From the NCBI RefSeq assembly GCF_021397715.1, contig NZ_CP090207.1, positions 620,001 to 684,000 of the forward strand: a DNA stretch of 64,000 bases. The letters are read 5' to 3'. This DNA comes from Pantoea agglomerans. Its GTDB lineage: Bacteria > Pseudomonadota > Gammaproteobacteria > Enterobacterales > Enterobacteriaceae. Both the position numbers and the translations under genes were made by a program. Below are positions 28,886 to 37,192 of the stretch, one piece after another (positions within the stretch are counted from its first letter, which is position 1; each line of letters starts with the position of its first letter). A model generated the notes under the pieces. It ran no database searches. It saw nothing but the letters and a program-made list of their open reading frames with translations, and had not been told where the DNA came from.

Positions 28886-29662
28886 ATGTTTTTAATCATT
28901 TTGTTTAAGTCGTTGATCATTGGGGGGCTGGTGGGCGTCGGCGTCGGTGCTGGCGCGGCGCGGATGTTTCACGCGCCCACCACTCAGGGAATGGGCGCTT
29001 TTCGTACGCTGGGGGAACTCAACTCGTGCGAGGGCGATCCGGCTTCTCACTTCTCCTTTGGTCTTGGCTTCTTCTTTAACGCCTGGGCATCTTCTGTTGC
29101 AGCCGGATCGTTCACCCAGGATGTGGACCACCGCATCATTCCAAACTGGGGCGCCGCGGCGCTGATGGTCAAAAACCGCAACGTGGCGGAAACGCTGCAC
29201 AACCCGAAAAAGATGGCTATCGCCTGCGGCATTATCGGCATGTTCGTGGTGGCCTTCCTCAACTCTACGGCATCAGCCGTACCGGCGGCGCTGCAGGTTA
29301 CCGCAGTGAAAGTGCTGGTACCGGCGGCTAACCTGCTGGTCAATACCGTTATGCCAGTGATCTTCTGGCTGGCAGCGATCGATGCGGGTCGCAAATCGGG
29401 CTTCTGGGCCACCATTTTTGGCGGTCTGGCGCAGCTGATCATGGGCAACGCCGTACCTGGACTGGTACTGGGTATTTTGATCGGCAAAGGCGTGGAAGAG
29501 AGCGGCTGGAACCGGGTCACTAAAGTGATGATGACCGCCATTGTATTGCTGTTTGTTCTCAGTGGCTTCTTCCGCGGTTTCGACATGAAGTTGTTGCAGT
29601 CATTTCAGCTCGGCATCCCTGGCTGGCTCGATATGATCCACAACTCAGTCAGTGGCAAATAA
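28886..29662 (+). CDS. DUF4311 polytopic membrane protein
   Basis: A 258-residue inner-membrane protein with about six transmembrane segments. The first (residues 2-25) is LFKSLIIGGLVGVGVGAGAA; later ones include MAIACGIIGMFVVAFLN, LLVNTVMPVIFWLAAIDAG and VMMTAIVLLFVLSGFF. A conserved-looking loop holds GELNSCEGDPASHFSFGLGF and QDVDHRIIPNWGAAALM, with several His, Asp and Asn that could line a substrate site. I assign DUF4311 by sequence and neighbourhood. It resembles no PTS EIIC, ABC or MFS protein I know; with DUF4310 it probably forms a permease. AAAGG precedes the start. Confidence 0.72.
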   Translation: MFLIILFKSLIIGGLVGVGVGAGAARMFHAPTTQGMGAFRTLGELNSCEGDPASHFSFGLGFFFNAWASSVAAGSFTQDVDHRIIPNWGAAALMVKNRNVAETLHNPKKMAIACGIIGMFVVAFLNSTASAVPAALQVTAVKVLVPAANLLVNTVMPVIFWLAAIDAGRKSGFWATIFGGLAQLIMGNAVPGLVLGILIGKGVEESGWNRVTKVMMTAIVLLFVLSGFFRGFDMKLLQSFQLGIPGWLDMIHNSVSGK

Positions 29663-29674
29663 GAGGCGATGCTG

Positions 29675-30316
29675 ATGAACGAAAATAAAGGCTTCTGGTA
29701 CGCCGACTGGTCATTCCCGATCTTTGTTGGCCTGCTCTCATCCGGCGTGTTTGCCGGTACGCATATGTATTACCTGTATGGCATCGGCGCCTTCAACGAG
29801 GTGGCATTTGTCTCAATGCTGCGTGCGGGCATGGAAACCGGCGTCTACGGCGCGGTCGCTGCATTCGGTGCCAGCTTCCTGTTCGCCCGCATCATTGAGG
29901 GATCGCTGGTCGGTATTCTGGATATCGGCGGTGCGATTCAGACCGGTGTCGGGCTGGGTGTACCGGCACTGTTGCTGGGGGCGGGCATCGTCTTCCCGGT
30001 GGCCAACTTCGCCGCCTCGCTGGCGACGGGCCTGGTGATCGGTGTGGCGATTGGCTACCTGATTATTCTGGCGCGTAAGTTCACCATCAATCAGAGCGAC
30101 TCCACCTACGGTGCTGACGTGATGATGGGTGCCGGTAACGCCTCTGGCCGCTTCCTTGGACCGCTCATCATTCTGTCAGCGATGGCGGCGTCGATTCCGA
30201 TTGGCCTCGGGTCGCTGCTGGGTGCGTTGCTGTTCTACCTGTGGAACAAGCCGATCACCGGCGGAGCCATCCTCGGTGCGATGATCCTCGGTGCGATTTT
30301 CCCCATCGCGCTCTGA
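29675..30316 (+). CDS. DUF4310 polytopic membrane protein
   Basis: A 213-residue inner-membrane protein with about six transmembrane segments, very rich in Gly and Ala. It begins MNENKGFWYADWSFPIFVGL and has GIGAFNEVAFVSMLRAGMET, ILDIGGAIQTGVGLGVPALL and, at the end, GGAILGAMILGAIFPIAL. ATG 29675 is preferred over 29669 because GAGG is eight bases upstream of it. The Gly-rich helices and inverted-looking repeat suggest a transporter. It follows DUF4311 by 12 bases and the two always seem suited to act as a heteromeric pair; this is inference. Confidence 0.72.
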   Translation: MNENKGFWYADWSFPIFVGLLSSGVFAGTHMYYLYGIGAFNEVAFVSMLRAGMETGVYGAVAAFGASFLFARIIEGSLVGILDIGGAIQTGVGLGVPALLLGAGIVFPVANFAASLATGLVIGVAIGYLIILARKFTINQSDSTYGADVMMGAGNASGRFLGPLIILSAMAASIPIGLGSLLGALLFYLWNKPITGGAILGAMILGAIFPIAL

Positions 30317-30359
30317 TGTCACCGGCGGCCCGGCAACGGGCTGCCGTTAAGGAGTCCCC

Positions 30360-31490
30360 ATGTTCGATTTAATCATTCGCCGTGCGCGCCTCTGTGATGA
30401 ACGGGTGGTGGATATTGCCGTACTGGACGGCAAAATTGCGGCCATCGGCGAAGTAAACGGCCAGGCACGCAGCGAGCGCGATCTGGCTGGCCGCGACTAC
30501 CTCAGTGCAGGCTGGATCGATTCCCACGTTCACTGCTACCCAAAGTCCCCGATTTACCATGATGAAGCCGATGCTATCGGCGTCAGTCAGGGCGTCACCA
30601 GCGTGGTGGATGCTGGCAGCACCGGCGCGCAGCACATTGATGATTTTTATCAGCTGACGCGCGCCGCGCAGACTCAGGTCTATGCGCTGATCAATATCGC
30701 CCGCACCGGCATTGTTACCCAGAACGAACTGGCTGATATGTCACAGATTGATGGCGAGGCGGTGGCGCAGGCGGTGGCGCGACTGCCCGACTTTATCGTC
30801 GGCCTCAAGGCGCGTATCAGCAGCAGCGTCGTGGGTAAAAACGGTGTTCAGCCGCTGGTGAAAGCCAAAGCGATCCAGCAGGCGGTGGGCGGCCTGCCGC
30901 TGATGGTCCACATCGGTAACAATCCGCCCGATCTGGCGCAGATTGCCGATTTGCTGACCTCTGGCGACATCATCACTCACTGCTTTAACGGTAAACCCAA
31001 CCGCATTCTGACGCCGCAGGGCGAGCTGAAAGCGGCGGTAAAACAGGCGATGGCCCGTGGCGTCAGACTGGATGTGGGTCACGGCAGCGCCAGTTTCAGT
31101 TTTGAGGTAGCCCGTGTCGCCATCGCGCAGGGCATTCTGCCCGACACCATCAGTTCCGACATCTACTGCCGCAATCGGCTGACCGGACCGGTTCACAGCC
31201 TGGCGCACGTGATGTCGAAATTTTTCAGCGTCGGCATGACGCTGCCGCAGGTGATTAACTGCGTCACCGCCCACGCGGCGGACGGACTGCGCCTGACGCG
31301 CAAGGGCCGGCTGGAAGTCGGTTACGACGCCGATCTGACCATTTTTACCGTGAAAGAAGAGACCCGACCCTTTATCGATTCAGAAGGTGAACAGGTCGCG
31401 GGTGAGCAGCATCTGGTCCCGCTGGCGGCAGTGGTCGCTGGCCGGTGGATCGCGATTAAAGAAGGAGCAGTGAATGAGCTCGGTATATGA
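30360..31490 (+). CDS. Amidohydrolase/deacetylase-family metallohydrolase
   Basis: A 376-residue amidohydrolase-superfamily enzyme with a complete binuclear metal site: DSHVHCY (His56, His58), a candidate carboxylated Lys150 in VGLKAR, His184 in VHIGNN, His207 in THCFNG and Asp267 in SSDIYC. AAGGAGTCCCC precedes the ATG. Related proteins are annotated as dihydroorotase-like or amidohydrolase/deacetylase enzymes, and N-acyl hydrolysis is the typical reaction. Followed by an ammonia lyase and an aldolase, it most likely removes an acyl group from an amino-sugar acid. Its 3' end overlaps the next gene by 17 bases. Confidence 0.86.
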   Translation: MFDLIIRRARLCDERVVDIAVLDGKIAAIGEVNGQARSERDLAGRDYLSAGWIDSHVHCYPKSPIYHDEADAIGVSQGVTSVVDAGSTGAQHIDDFYQLTRAAQTQVYALINIARTGIVTQNELADMSQIDGEAVAQAVARLPDFIVGLKARISSSVVGKNGVQPLVKAKAIQQAVGGLPLMVHIGNNPPDLAQIADLLTSGDIITHCFNGKPNRILTPQGELKAAVKQAMARGVRLDVGHGSASFSFEVARVAIAQGILPDTISSDIYCRNRLTGPVHSLAHVMSKFFSVGMTLPQVINCVTAHAADGLRLTRKGRLEVGYDADLTIFTVKEETRPFIDSEGEQVAGEQHLVPLAAVVAGRWIAIKEGAVNELGI

Positions 31491-32595
31491 AAAGTATGGC
31501 CTGAAGCCGGTGATTAACGCCTCTGGCCGTATGACGATTCTTGGGGTTTCAACTCCGAGCAGTGATGTGATCGATACGGTGAAATATGGTCTCGATCACT
31601 ACTTCGAAATGAAGGATCTGGTGAACAAGACCGGCAGCTACATTGCCGGATTACTTGGGGTAGAGAATGCGCTGGTGGTCTCCTGCGCCTCCGCCGGCAT
31701 CGCTCAGAGCGTGGCGGCGGTAATCGTCAAAGATAACGACTGGTTGCTGGACAATCTGCACGCGGCACCACTCAGCGTGCCGCATCATATCGTGGTGCCG
31801 AAAGGGCATAACGTCAATTATGGCGCGCCGGTCGGCAGCATGGTGACGCTGGGCGGCGGACATCTGGTGGAAGCGGGCTACAGCAATGAGTGTTCGCCAG
31901 CGCAACTGGCGGCGGCGATCACTCCGCAGACTGCCGCGATCCTCTATGTAAAATCGCATCACTGCGTACAGAAAAGCCACCTCGACGTGGCGCAGGCGGC
32001 GGCAGTGGCACGTCAGCATGGCGTGCCGTTGATCGTCGATGCGGCCGCAGAAGAAGATCTGCAATGTTATTACCAGGCGGGTGCGGATCTGGTGATCTAC
32101 AGCGGCGCAAAAGCGATCGAAGGCCCGACCAGCGGACTGGTGATCGGCCGTCATGACTATGTCGAATGGGTAAAACGCCAGACCAACGGCATTGGCCGCG
32201 CGATGAAAGTCGGTAAAGAGGGCATTCTTGGCCTGACGCAGGCGATTGAAAACTATCTGACTCAGCCGAAGATCAGCGGCGCGCAGATGGTGGAAAAGAT
32301 GACGCCGTTTATTGACCAGCTTAATCAACTCAACGGCGTCACTGCCCGCGTGGTGTGGGATGCCGCCGGACGGGATATCGCCCGTGCCGAGATCGCCTTT
32401 GATGAAGCCACGATCCGACAGCGCACCGGCGATCTGGTACAGGCGCTGAAAAACGGTGAGACCGCCATCTACTTCCGTGGCTACAAAGCCAACGAAGGGA
32501 TCATTGAGGCGGACGTACGCAGCGTCAGTGCCGATCAGTTACAGACCATTTTTGCCCATATTCAGGCACTGTTAACCGGAGAGAAAAACGCATGA
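31474..32595 (+). CDS. DgaE-like PLP-dependent ammonia lyase
   Basis: A 373-residue fold-type I PLP enzyme of the SelA-like family, close to DgaE of Salmonella, which converts D-glucosaminate-6-phosphate to 2-keto-3-deoxygluconate-6-phosphate and ammonia. The PLP Lys is predicted as Lys213 in YSGAKAIEGPTSG, with Asp189 in IVDAAAEE contacting the pyridine nitrogen. It begins MSSVYEKYGLKPVINASGRM. It overlaps the amidohydrolase gene by 17 bases and the aldolase gene by four, so all three enzymes are translationally coupled. True substrate is unproven; other 2-amino-2-deoxy aldonates or diaminopropionate-like compounds are possible. Confidence 0.85.
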   Translation: MSSVYEKYGLKPVINASGRMTILGVSTPSSDVIDTVKYGLDHYFEMKDLVNKTGSYIAGLLGVENALVVSCASAGIAQSVAAVIVKDNDWLLDNLHAAPLSVPHHIVVPKGHNVNYGAPVGSMVTLGGGHLVEAGYSNECSPAQLAAAITPQTAAILYVKSHHCVQKSHLDVAQAAAVARQHGVPLIVDAAAEEDLQCYYQAGADLVIYSGAKAIEGPTSGLVIGRHDYVEWVKRQTNGIGRAMKVGKEGILGLTQAIENYLTQPKISGAQMVEKMTPFIDQLNQLNGVTARVVWDAAGRDIARAEIAFDEATIRQRTGDLVQALKNGETAIYFRGYKANEGIIEADVRSVSADQLQTIFAHIQALLTGEKNA

Positions 32596-33332
32596 CGCTG
32601 ACACCCCATTTTTATCAGGATCGCCTGTGTCTCAACGTACTGGCGGGATCGAAAGAGAATGCGCGCGCTATCTGGCAGGCGGCAGAAGGACACGTACTGG
32701 TCGGCGTTCTGTCGAAAAACTACGCCAGCAATGAGGCGGCGATCGCGGATATGCGGGAATATGCCGCGCTGATCGACAATGCGCTGTCGGTCGGCCTCGG
32801 CGCGGGCGATCCGGGTCAGTCGCAGATGGTGAGTGAGATCTCCGCCGTGCTGCAACCGCAGCATGTCAACCAGGTGTTTACCGGCGTCGCCACCAGCCGT
32901 GCGCTGCTGGGTCAGTCGCAGACGGTGGTTAACGGGTTAATCTCGCCCACTGGCACGCCGGGCAAGGTAAAAATCTCCACCGGACCGCGCAGTGCGAAAA
33001 GTGATGACGCGATTGTCCCGATTAGCACCGCCATCGCGATGCTGCAGGACATGGGCGGCAGTTCAGTGAAGTATTTCCCGATGGGCGGACTGCAGACGGT
33101 GGAGGAGTATCGTGCCGTGGCGGATGCCTGCGCCAGACAGGATTTCTGGCTGGAGCCGACCGGCGGTATCGATCTGGATAACGTTGAACAGATCATTCGT
33201 ATCGCGCTGGACGCCGGCGTCAGTAAAGTGATCCCGCACGTCTACAGTTCGATTATCGATAAAGCCAGCGGGGAAACCCGGATTGAAGATGTGCAGCAAC
33301 TGCTGGCAATCTGTAAAAAGCTGCTGGCCTGA
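32592..33332 (+). CDS. DgaF-like 2-keto-3-deoxy-phosphogluconate aldolase
   Basis: A 246-residue class I aldolase of the KDGP/DgaF family, expected to split 2-keto-3-deoxygluconate-6-phosphate into pyruvate and glyceraldehyde-3-phosphate. Predicted TIM barrel; candidate Schiff-base Lys160 in SSVKYFPMGG, comparable to KFFPA in KDPG aldolase, with a C-terminal phosphate-binding EPTGGIDLDN. Its ATG overlaps the DgaE stop (ATGA). Last enzyme gene of the operon. The phosphate-site motif suggests a phosphorylated substrate although no kinase or PTS permease is present in the cluster. Confidence 0.85.
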   Translation: MTLTPHFYQDRLCLNVLAGSKENARAIWQAAEGHVLVGVLSKNYASNEAAIADMREYAALIDNALSVGLGAGDPGQSQMVSEISAVLQPQHVNQVFTGVATSRALLGQSQTVVNGLISPTGTPGKVKISTGPRSAKSDDAIVPISTAIAMLQDMGGSSVKYFPMGGLQTVEEYRAVADACARQDFWLEPTGGIDLDNVEQIIRIALDAGVSKVIPHVYSSIIDKASGETRIEDVQQLLAICKKLLA

Positions 33333-33457
33333 GGAGCCTCGTCTGACGCCAGCCCGTTGAATGGCGGGCGTCAGGCAATATGGACGTTGCCCCACGATCC
33401 CCGTAGGCTGACGGCTGAACGCCGGCTTTTTCCAACCGCAGCAACAGGTAAACCATC

Positions 33458-35368
33458 GTGAGATTTCCCAATCAGCGCCTTGCGCAACTGTTTGATGCCC
33501 TGCAAAACGAAACGCTGCCTCAGGATGAACTGGCGCGGCGTTTTGCCGTGTCGACGCGCACCGTGCGCACTGACATCACCGCGCTGAACGCGCTGCTGGC
33601 GCAGCACGGCGCGCAGTTTATTCTGAACCGTGGTGCAGGCTATCAGCTAAAGGTTGAGGATGCTCAGCGTTTCCAGCATCTGCAACAGCAGACTGCGTCA
33701 CCGCTGCGCGTGCCGCGCACCTCGCCAGACCGTATTCGTTATCTGCTGACCCGGTTTCTCACCGCAGCCTACTCCATCAAGCTGGAGGAGCTGGCGGAAG
33801 AGTGGTTCGTCAGCCGCGCCACCTTGCAAAACGATATGGCCGAAGTGCGGGAGTGGCTGGGGCGCTATCACCTGACGATTGAGAGCAAACCGCACTACGG
33901 TATGAAGCTGTTTGGCAGTGAAGTGGCGATTCGTACCTGCCTGACCGATCTGCTGTGGGAGATCGATCAGGCGCAGCCTGACAGCCCGCTGCTGACCATC
34001 GAAGCACTGAACAGCGGGATGCTCGATACGCTGCGTCCCTTGCTGCAAAGCTGCTTCGCCCAGCACAATATCCGCATCAGTGATGAAGGCGAGCGCTACC
34101 TGCGGATCTACTGTGCGGTAGCGGTCCGGCGCATCAGCGAAGGTTATCCACTCAACGATCCCGGTGCTGAAGAAATTGGCGACGAAGTGCGGGAAGCGGC
34201 GCACCAGCTGATCACCCTGATGCGGCCGCTGGTGAGTAAGCCGATCTCACCTGCCGAAGAGAACTGGCTGCGGGTCAATATCGCCGCGCGGCGCATCCAG
34301 GCCATCGCACCCAGCGCGATCAATGCGGATGATGCTGACGCCCTGGTCGCTTATCTGCTCAGTTTTATCAACACCCATTACAACTTCAATCTGCAAAACG
34401 ACCAGCAGCTGCGCGCCGATCTGCTCACCCATATCAAAACCATGATTACCCGGGTGCGCTACCAGATTCATATTCCTAATCCGCTGCTGAGCAACATTAA
34501 ACAGCACTATCCGATGGCCTATGATGTGACGCTGGCGGCGGTGACCAGCTGGGGGAAATATACCCCGTATGTTATCAGCGAGAACGAGATCGGCTTTCTG
34601 GTGCTGCATATCGGGGTCGGACTGGAGCGTCACTATGATGTCGGCTATCAGCGTCATCCGCAGGTGCTGCTGGTGTGCGACAGCGGTAACTCAACTTTAC
34701 GGATGATTGAGGCGATGCTGCTGCGCAAATACCCGCAGCTGCAGGTGACGGCCCGCTTGTCGCAGCGGGAATATGAGGCGCGCAGCCGCATTGATGAAGA
34801 TTTTGTGATCTCTACCACCCGGCTCAGCGAAAAAGAGAAGCCGGTGGTGGTGATGTCGCCATTTCCGACCGGCTTCCAGCTGGAGCAGATTGGCAAGCTG
34901 GTGCTGGTGGATCGTACCCGACCCTATATGTTGGCAAAATTTTTTGATGCTCAGCATTTTCACATTGTCGACCGGCCGATGACCCAGTCTGCGCTGTTCC
35001 GGCAGCTCTGCGATCAGCTGGAAGCGGAAGGCTATGTTGATGCGGCATTTTATCCGTCGGTGGAGGAGCGTGAGGCGATCGTCAGCACCATGCTGGGTGA
35101 AGGGATTGCGCTGCCGCACTCGCTGGGGCTGCTGGCGAAGAAAACCGTGGTTTATACCGTGCTGGCGCCGCACGGCATCGCCTGGGGTGATGACACGGCC
35201 TACGTCATTTTCCTGCTGGCGATCAGCAAAAGTGAATATGAAGAAGCGATGGCGATCTACGACCTGTTCGTGACGTTTCTGCGTGAAAGAGCGATGACCC
35301 GGCTGCGCGACAGTACGGACTTCGCCTGCTTTAAGGCGGTGGCGATCGACTGTCTCAGCCGGTCATAG
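33458..35368 (+). CDS. PRD/PTS-domain transcriptional regulator (LicR/MtlR type)
   Basis: A 636-residue regulator often labelled BglG-family antiterminator. Residues 1-65 form a winged HTH (LAQLFDALQNETLPQDELAR, VSTRTVRTDITALN), and a second HTH (Mga-like) lies near 80-140, so it should bind DNA, not RNA. PRD1 (about 185-290) and PRD2 (about 300-400) follow, then an EIIB-like domain with Cys in VLLVCDSGNST (about 408) and a C-terminal EIIA domain with the active His in GIALPHS (about 550). GTG start at 33458. It lies 125 bases after the operon and probably activates it in response to PTS phosphorylation. Confidence 0.88.
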   Translation: MRFPNQRLAQLFDALQNETLPQDELARRFAVSTRTVRTDITALNALLAQHGAQFILNRGAGYQLKVEDAQRFQHLQQQTASPLRVPRTSPDRIRYLLTRFLTAAYSIKLEELAEEWFVSRATLQNDMAEVREWLGRYHLTIESKPHYGMKLFGSEVAIRTCLTDLLWEIDQAQPDSPLLTIEALNSGMLDTLRPLLQSCFAQHNIRISDEGERYLRIYCAVAVRRISEGYPLNDPGAEEIGDEVREAAHQLITLMRPLVSKPISPAEENWLRVNIAARRIQAIAPSAINADDADALVAYLLSFINTHYNFNLQNDQQLRADLLTHIKTMITRVRYQIHIPNPLLSNIKQHYPMAYDVTLAAVTSWGKYTPYVISENEIGFLVLHIGVGLERHYDVGYQRHPQVLLVCDSGNSTLRMIEAMLLRKYPQLQVTARLSQREYEARSRIDEDFVISTTRLSEKEKPVVVMSPFPTGFQLEQIGKLVLVDRTRPYMLAKFFDAQHFHIVDRPMTQSALFRQLCDQLEAEGYVDAAFYPSVEEREAIVSTMLGEGIALPHSLGLLAKKTVVYTVLAPHGIAWGDDTAYVIFLLAISKSEYEEAMAIYDLFVTFLRERAMTRLRDSTDFACFKAVAIDCLSRS

Positions 35369-35405
35369 CTGGCATTTTCTCCCCGGCGGTGCGGGGAGCG
35401 CAGCA

Positions 35406-36305
35406 TCAGCTCTTTTTCGCCAGCAGTCGCGGGATCTCGCGCAGACACCAGGCTTTGGCTTCACCCATGCTGTCACGACGCCACGCCATAATGATATCCA
35501 CTTCACGGGTGTATTCCGGACTCACAACCCGCAGGCGACCTTCGGCAATATCCTGCTCAACCAGCGAATAGGGCATGGTGGCGATGCCCAGGCCCGCCAG
35601 CAACGCACGGCGCTTGTCTTCCATGCTGCTGACCGTCAGGCGCTGTTGCTTATCCAGCAGCTGTACGGTCAGCACCGGACGCTCACGCGCCGTGTCCGCC
35701 ACCGCAATGCCGCGATATTTCACCCGCGTCACTTCCGACTGCGGTTCTGGCTCGTTATGAATCGGGTGGTCGGCGCTGGCGACGTAGACGCTCATCATGG
35801 TGTAGAGCTTGCGGGTATTGATTTCGGTCGAGGCGCGAAAGTGCAGATCGGGCGCGATCACAATGTCAGCCCGTCCCTGTTCCAGCCGCTCCCACGCGCC
35901 AGCCAGCACTTCAGTGACCAGCGAAAACTGGGTGTTGGCTTTATCTGCCAGCCGCGTCACCAGCGGAAACAGCGCTTCGGTCGGCACCAGCGCCTCGGTG
36001 ACGATGGTCAGATGGGTTTCCCAGCCGCGCGCCAGGGCTTCCGCATCGGTGGTCAGCTTATCGGCCGCTTCCAGCAGCACCCGGCCTCGCTCCAGCAGCA
36101 TGCGTCCCACGTTGGTAAATTTGGTGCGGTGACCGGAACGGTCAAACAGCACCACATCCAGCTCCTCTTCCAGCTTTTGCATGGTGTAGCTGAGCGCCGA
36201 AGGCACCCGCCCCAGTTCGTCAGCGGCTGCGGCAAAACTTCCGCGTCGATCAATCGCATCCATAACGCGTAAAGATTCAAGGGTTAACGCACGCTCTTTA
36301 GCCAT
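35406..36305 (-). CDS. yhaJ: LysR-family regulator YhaJ
   Basis: A 299-residue LysR-type regulator closely matching E. coli YhaJ, which responds to aromatic compounds and activates yqjF and, in pathogens, virulence genes. The N-terminal HTH (residues about 6-65) includes MDAIDRRGSFAAAADELGRV and YTMQKLEEELDVVLFDRSG; the rest is the ligand-binding domain. Divergent from the pirin-family gene yhaK, as in E. coli. yqjF is also in this window at 43.6 kb. Confidence 0.94.
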   Translation of the reverse strand: MAKERALTLESLRVMDAIDRRGSFAAAADELGRVPSALSYTMQKLEEELDVVLFDRSGHRTKFTNVGRMLLERGRVLLEAADKLTTDAEALARGWETHLTIVTEALVPTEALFPLVTRLADKANTQFSLVTEVLAGAWERLEQGRADIVIAPDLHFRASTEINTRKLYTMMSVYVASADHPIHNEPEPQSEVTRVKYRGIAVADTARERPVLTVQLLDKQQRLTVSSMEDKRRALLAGLGIATMPYSLVEQDIAEGRLRVVSPEYTREVDIIMAWRRDSMGEAKAWCLREIPRLLAKKS

Positions 36306-36434
36306 CCCGGTTCTCTGTCAGGAAATTTGAACATGCCAGGCAGATTAACTGGCTAACAATCCGGCGTCCAGACTTTTACCATATGGGTATAAAGTCCGTG
36401 GCCGATCCTCGCCACCGGATGCTGGAGGTAAATC

Positions 36435-37139
36435 ATGATAACAACACGCAGTGCGTCCGCTTGTGGTCAGGCCGATTTCGGTTGGTTGCAGGCGCGCTAC
36501 AGTTTCTCTTTTGGCCACTATTTCGATCCCAAACTGATGGGCTATGCCTCGTTACGCGTCCTGAACCAGGAAGTGCTGGCTCCGGGTGCCGCCTTTCAGC
36601 CGCGCACCTATCCGCAGGTCGATGTGCTGAACATCGTGCTGCAGGGTGAAGCGGAATACCGCGACAGTGAGGGTAACCACATCATTGTCAGGGAAGGGGA
36701 AGCGCTGCTGCTCTCGGCCCAGCCTGGCGTCAGCTACAGCGAAATCAACCCGAGCAAAGATCGCCCGCTGACGCGGATGCAGCTGTGGCTGGCCGCCTGT
36801 CCGGAGCGGGAAAACCCGCGGATGCAGAAAATCGTGCTGTCGGAGGGAAAAACCGCGCAGTTGCTGGCCTCGCCGGACGGCACGGATGGCAGCCTGCAAC
36901 TGCGGCAGCAGGTGTGGATTCATCAGGTTGAGCTGGCTCCCGGTGAACAGCATTCGATGCGGTTAAACGGACCCCGCGCCTATCTGCAATCGATTCATGG
37001 CTCGCTGGAGGCGATCTCCGGGACTGAGTATCAGGAGAAGCTGGGCTGTGGTGATGGCGCATTTTTGCAGGAAGAGCAACTGCTCAGGCTGACTGCCAAA
37101 ACGGCAACTCAGGCGCTGGTTATTGATATTCCGGTCTGA
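36435..37139 (+). CDS. yhaK: Pirin-family protein YhaK
   Basis: A 234-residue bicupin of the pirin family, like E. coli YhaK, a cytosolic protein reported sensitive to oxidants. The N-terminal cupin contains FSFGHYFDPKLMGYASLRVL and TYPQVDVLNIVLQGEAEYRDSEGN. The usual pirin metal motif (HPHRG) reads PRTYPQVD here, so metal-dependent dioxygenase activity is doubtful, as in E. coli YhaK. Terminator follows. Confidence 0.93.
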   Translation: MITTRSASACGQADFGWLQARYSFSFGHYFDPKLMGYASLRVLNQEVLAPGAAFQPRTYPQVDVLNIVLQGEAEYRDSEGNHIIVREGEALLLSAQPGVSYSEINPSKDRPLTRMQLWLAACPERENPRMQKIVLSEGKTAQLLASPDGTDGSLQLRQQVWIHQVELAPGEQHSMRLNGPRAYLQSIHGSLEAISGTEYQEKLGCGDGAFLQEEQLLRLTAKTATQALVIDIPV

Positions 37140-37155
37140 GGATTCAGCGATAAGA

Positions 37156-37180
37156 AAAGGCGGCCAGGGCCGCCTTTTTG
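37156..37180. terminator. Terminator of yhaK
   Basis: AAAGGCGGC, loop CAGG, GCCGCCTTTTTG. The A run upstream gives a weaker T run for dolP on the minus strand. Confidence 0.88.
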
Positions 37181-37192
37181 CTGTCCGGAGGT

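Noticed and set aside
31651..32328. 225-codon minus-strand frame opposite the DgaE-like gene
   Set aside because: Antisense shadow; the plus-strand enzyme has a clear PLP motif and coupling to neighbours.
33458..35368. RNA-binding antiterminator function for the BglG-like regulator
   Set aside because: The N-terminus is a pair of HTH domains, not the CAT RNA-binding domain, and no terminator/RAT element is visible upstream of the operon.
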